Of a stretch of 9,847 nt of DNA, positions 7,088-9,847 are shown piece after piece. Each line of letters opens with the position of its first letter. Within the stretch, counting starts at the first letter, position 1. Position numbers and translations under genes: made by a program. The notes below the pieces were generated by a model. The model was not told the origin of the DNA. It ran no database searches and was given only the letters and a program-made list of their open reading frames with translations. Origin of the DNA: Bacteroidales bacterium (GTDB lineage Bacteria > Bacteroidota > Bacteroidia > Bacteroidales > UBA932); the NCBI GenBank assembly GCA_013335275.1, contig JAAXVX010000036.1:1-9847 (forward strand), read 5' to 3'.

Positions 7088-7495
7088 TTATTGCAATAGC
7101 TTTATTCTGTTTGTTTCTTCAAAGTATTTGAAGTACATAAAAAGCTTGAAGTTGAATTCAATATTGTAATGAGTGAGAATGTCATAATCTATGTTGCTGC
7201 CCATTCTCCGGTCGCCCTTGATGTAGCGTCTGTTCCACTCCTGAACATAGCGGCTGTTCATAGACTGCAGATATCCGTTCGAGTACTGATTTGCAGAATA
7301 CCCGCGGCTGCTCAGCCAGTAATCGAATCCCACATCAAATACAGTAAGCTCATATTCAGTTGAATCTTTGACATCTGAATTGCCTTTTATTCCCAGCCTT
7401 GCGGCATCGGAAGACGGCACTACTCTCTGCGAAAAACATGAAAAGAGAAGGGCCATAAACAATGCCAAACCTGCGAATTTAATAATCCCTTTCAT
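7088..7495 (-). CDS. Small lipoprotein, DUF6146-like
   Basis: A 135-residue predicted lipoprotein. The N-terminus has a basic start, a hydrophobic core and a lipobox LLFSC with the lipidated cysteine at residue 20. The mature part begins with a polar Ser-rich linker, then a small domain with DSTEYELTVFDVGFDYWL (44-61), an aromatic and Asn-rich stretch, and YVQEWNRR (83-90). It ends in a Tyr/Phe-rich helix (FKLFMYFKYFEETNR). From memory this order, especially the TEYELxVxDxGFDxWL start and the EWNRR block, resembles the Bacteroidota family DUF6146, whose function is unknown. I could not verify this with a profile search. No Shine-Dalgarno sequence precedes the ATG. It lies 67 bp downstream of kup on the same strand. 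Confidence 0.82.
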   Translation of the reverse strand: MKGIIKFAGLALFMALLFSCFSQRVVPSSDAARLGIKGNSDVKDSTEYELTVFDVGFDYWLSSRGYSANQYSNGYLQSMNSRYVQEWNRRYIKGDRRMGSNIDYDILTHYNIEFNFKLFMYFKYFEETNRIKLLQ

Positions 7496-7530
7496 CTTTT
7501 TATCTGATTTAAATTAATTCTATTATAACA

Positions 7531-7545
7531 AACCTGAAACAGGTT
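7531..7545 (-). terminator. Short perfect hairpin after kup, possible terminator
   Basis: AACCTG and CAGGTT form a perfect 6-bp stem around a 3-base loop, 17 bp past the kup stop codon and 35 bp before the lipoprotein ATG. In the kup direction it is followed by TTGTTATAAT rather than a clean T-run, so it is a weak intrinsic terminator candidate. It could also be a binding site for a dimeric regulator or a chance palindrome. Confidence 0.3.
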
Positions 7546-7562
7546 AAGTTCATAAGAAGGGG

Positions 7563-9611
7563 TCAATTAGTTGTGTCTTCAGGCGGGGTTCTTCTGTTTT
7601 TTAAACTTTTCACCCTTTTGAATTTCAAATCATTAATTTTGATTTTAACAGAATCAGAAGAAACCGGGGCAATCTCTTTTCCGCTGTAAATAATTTCGGA
7701 TCTGGCGAGCAAAGGCACCTCTTCCACACTTACGTTTGTAGAGTCAAGGCCCAGATAATTAACATCCGTCATACCTATTTTTCGAATCCAGAAGTAGGCA
7801 TTCATTATCAGCCTGCGTACCTGATTGAAATCATAGTCTTTATTCTGGACACGTTCAATTACAATATAGCGGAAGTCACTCAAAACATTATACTCCCGTA
7901 AAGAAGGATAATTGCTTATCATATCTACCTTATGGTCGGACATGAGTTCAAACAGTATGTTATGGAAATAGAGATTGGCTTTCACCGGCACTTTGAATCC
8001 CATTCTCATGTCTATACGTATGAGCACGCCCGGGATAATTTGCTTTACCTCATATTCGGTGATATTTGGATCATCAACTATGTCAACATGAAGAAGCCAG
8101 TACGTATCGGCCCGCTTAGGCTGTTTGCGCAGCATGGAAAACAGAATCTTGTTCTCGATTTCTGTACTAAGATTGGCGTGTGTAATATATACAAGGTTGG
8201 TTGCATATTTTGGCACCGTTTTGTCTTTAGAGAGAGCTTTAATTACAGGCAGATAATCCTTGATATTTACAAAGGTGATAAAGCTGTTCTTAATACGACG
8301 TCCTTTGCTCCATATATACATGACAAATGCAAAAATGCCCGCTATAAGAAGGGTTATCCATCCTCCGTTTCTGAACTTTGTAAGATTGGCTGCCAAAAAA
8401 GAAAATTCTATTGTAAAAAACAGGACCCCAATCAATATCTGCAAATAAAGAGGAAACTTATTCCGCAAATAAAACATAAGCAAAACGGTTGTCGTGAGCA
8501 TGGCAATGTTTATTGCAAGGCCATAGGCTGCCTCCATCCCCGACGACTCCCTGAAGAAAAGCACAACAAAACAACAAGACAGATACAAAACGGTATTAAT
8601 CAGGGGTATGTACATTTGGCCCTTTTCGTTTGCAGGATAATTGACCCGAACTTTTGGAAAGAAATTCAGAGAAATAGCCTCGCTGATAATGGTATATGAC
8701 CCGCTGATTAAGGCCTGACTTGCAATAATCGCTGCTGCTGTGGCCACAAATATACCGGGAATCAGAAACCAGTCCGGCATCATTTCGTAAAACGGGTTTA
8801 CATTTGGAACAATATGCTGCGGGTGGGTAATTATCCATGCGCCCTGTCCGAAATAGTTCAGAAGCAGGGTTGCCTTTACAAATATCCATGAAATACGGAT
8901 ATTGCGTATACCGCAATGGCCAAGATCGGAATAGAGTGCCTCTGCACCTGTCGTACAAAGGAAAACAGCACCAAGCAATACAAAACCGTTGGGATATTCT
9001 GCAAGGAGGTTTATTGCATAATACGGATTGACCGCCATCAATACCTCCGGAAAATAGATGATTTGAGAAATGCCCAGCACTCCAAGCATGGAGAACCAAA
9101 AGAACATAATGGGGCCAAATGATTTACCCAGAAATGAGGTTCCAAACTGCTGGATGGCAAACAATACAGTGAGAATAACAAGTACAACCGTAACTACGGG
9201 TATTTCCGCATTAAAGAGCCTGAGCCCCTCGACGGCAGAGGTCACTGTGATAGCCGGCGTAATTACGCCATCGGCAATGAGGGCGCAACCCCCTATTATT
9301 GTAATTAAGGATATCCAGCTATTTTTCTTTTTCAGGAGAGCAAAAAGAGCCATGATTCCACCCTCTCCCTTGTTGTCTGCACGAAGCGTGATAATAATAT
9401 ACTTAAGTGTAGTCTGGAGGGTGAGAGTCCAGAACACACATGACAAAGCTCCTAATACAAAGTTCTCGTTAATTACGGATGCTCCGTTGAGGATGGCCCT
9501 GATTGTATAAAGAGGAGAAGTACCCAAATCGCCGTAAACAATACCCAGCGTGATGAGCAAACCGCCCATCGTGAGTTTGGAAGTTGTTCCGGCAGATGTA
9601 AACTTTTTCAT
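7563..9611 (-). CDS. kup: Kup-family potassium uptake transporter
   Basis: Predicted inner-membrane K+ importer of the KUP/HAK/KT family, which moves potassium with protons. The 682-residue product is slightly longer than the roughly 620-residue E. coli Kup. Signatures in order: GIVYGDLGTSPLYT (23-36) in the first helix, DNKGEGGIMALFAL (79-92), ADGVITPAITVTSAVEGL (113-130), QQFGTSFLGKSFGP (154-167), and CTTGAEALYSDLGHCG (219-234), which holds conserved acidic residues. About 12 membrane helices run to residue 435. The soluble C-terminal domain (about 440-682) is typical of the family, with a polar, Lys/Arg-rich tail after about 650 accounting for the extra length. It follows guaC on the same strand after a 74-bp gap containing a candidate promoter box, so it may be transcribed alone. 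No riboswitch-like structure is evident in that gap. Confidence 0.96.
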   Translation of the reverse strand: MKKFTSAGTTSKLTMGGLLITLGIVYGDLGTSPLYTIRAILNGASVINENFVLGALSCVFWTLTLQTTLKYIIITLRADNKGEGGIMALFALLKKKNSWISLITIIGGCALIADGVITPAITVTSAVEGLRLFNAEIPVVTVVLVILTVLFAIQQFGTSFLGKSFGPIMFFWFSMLGVLGISQIIYFPEVLMAVNPYYAINLLAEYPNGFVLLGAVFLCTTGAEALYSDLGHCGIRNIRISWIFVKATLLLNYFGQGAWIITHPQHIVPNVNPFYEMMPDWFLIPGIFVATAAAIIASQALISGSYTIISEAISLNFFPKVRVNYPANEKGQMYIPLINTVLYLSCCFVVLFFRESSGMEAAYGLAINIAMLTTTVLLMFYLRNKFPLYLQILIGVLFFTIEFSFLAANLTKFRNGGWITLLIAGIFAFVMYIWSKGRRIKNSFITFVNIKDYLPVIKALSKDKTVPKYATNLVYITHANLSTEIENKILFSMLRKQPKRADTYWLLHVDIVDDPNITEYEVKQIIPGVLIRIDMRMGFKVPVKANLYFHNILFELMSDHKVDMISNYPSLREYNVLSDFRYIVIERVQNKDYDFNQVRRLIMNAYFWIRKIGMTDVNYLGLDSTNVSVEEVPLLARSEIIYSGKEIAPVSSDSVKIKINDLKFKRVKSLKNRRTPPEDTTN

Positions 9612-9638
9612 TAATAATTACATGGAAATTTTAGCCCG

Positions 9639-9646
9639 CAAATGTA
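9639..9646 (-). promoter_or_regulatory. Candidate -7 box (TACATTTG) for kup
   Basis: On the - strand this is TACATTTG, an exact fit to the Bacteroidota -7 consensus TAnnTTTG, 27 bp before the kup ATG in the guaC-kup gap. A good -33 element at the usual spacing is not obvious, so it is a single-box prediction. Confidence 0.35.
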
Positions 9647-9685
9647 TGCTATAATTTCCAAAATTTACGACAAATGCAAATACTG

Positions 9686-9847
9686 CTATTGGCTGTTGCC
9701 ATTATAAACCTGGTTCTCCTGCTCTGCGACCCTTATAAATGTTGTCCGTTTGGAAAGTTCTTTCAGCTGGGATGCCCCTACATATGTGCATGTGCTGCGG
9801 ATTCCTCCCAATATGTCGAGAACAGTTTCATCCACTTTTCCACGATA
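9686..9847 (-). CDS. guaC: GMP reductase, C-terminal fragment (5' part beyond the right edge)
   Basis: The last 53 codons of a gene entering from the right edge. The translated end reads [20 protein letters not shown], then [10 protein letters not shown] and [13 protein letters not shown] before TAG. This closely matches the C-terminus of bacterial GMP reductase as I know it from E. coli GuaC ([29 protein letters not shown]). GMP reductase converts GMP to IMP and ammonia with NADPH, for purine salvage. IMP dehydrogenase, the close relative, has a similar GGIRS block, but its tail differs from TTFIRVxEQEN. The remaining domains, including the catalytic cysteine, lie outside the window, so completeness cannot be judged. 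It is upstream of kup on the same strand, 74 bp away. Confidence 0.85.
   Translation of the reverse strand, partial: YRGKVDETVLDILGGIRSTCTYVGASQLKELSKRTTFIRVAEQENQVYNGNSQ

Noticed and set aside
7932..8699. 255-codon open frame on the + strand within kup
   Set aside because: Long, but antisense to an unmistakable Kup coding sequence. Its translation is rich in His, Cys and Lys without domain structure.
1..9847. Mobile elements, CRISPR arrays, toxin-antitoxin or defence genes
   Set aside because: No transposase, integrase, regular direct repeats or defence-type domains are seen, and all substantial coding regions belong to housekeeping or envelope families.

Overview
The window looks like a chromosomal segment from a member of the Bacteroidota. 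The support is of three kinds. First, the starts show essentially no Shine-Dalgarno sequences and instead have A/T-rich leaders. Second, three intergenic stretches carry exact matches to the Bacteroidota -7 promoter box TAnnTTTG. Third, several products have a Bacteroidota character, including a small lipoprotein resembling the DUF6146 family and YkuD-type L,D-transpeptidases next to a membrane-anchored protein of unknown function. The base composition leans to A/T and is even across the window. I see no insertion sequences, integrases, CRISPR arrays, tRNA or rRNA genes, and no broken genes. It reads as ordinary core or housekeeping DNA.

Layout from left to right. Positions 1-2470 on the + strand hold a tight three-gene envelope cluster: an L,D-transpeptidase with an N-terminal helical region (its start lies outside the window), a second membrane-anchored L,D-transpeptidase with the classic active site, and a single-pass membrane protein I do not recognise. 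Running against it on the - strand is a type II pantothenate kinase (coaW), the first step of coenzyme A synthesis. A short divergent promoter region separates coaW from a secreted M28-family zinc aminopeptidase on the + strand. The tail of that peptidase gene overlaps, tail to tail by 37 bp, the end of a large APC-superfamily amino acid permease on the - strand.

The rest of the window, from 4276 to the right edge, is all on the - strand. In transcription order it holds the C-terminus of GMP reductase (guaC, cut by the window edge), the Kup potassium transporter, the small lipoprotein, a secreted coiled-coil protein of unknown function, and the amino acid permease. Gaps of roughly 65-115 bp between these genes suggest mostly separate transcription units rather than one operon. 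No gene-free stretch exceeds about 115 bp.

Functionally the window combines cell-wall remodelling (3-3 or protein-anchoring cross-links by L,D-transpeptidases), peptide and amino acid scavenging (secreted aminopeptidase beside an amino acid permease), potassium homeostasis, purine salvage and CoA synthesis. I found no convincing novel multi-gene system. The best candidate for unexplored biology is the two-transpeptidase plus unknown-membrane-protein cluster at the left edge.
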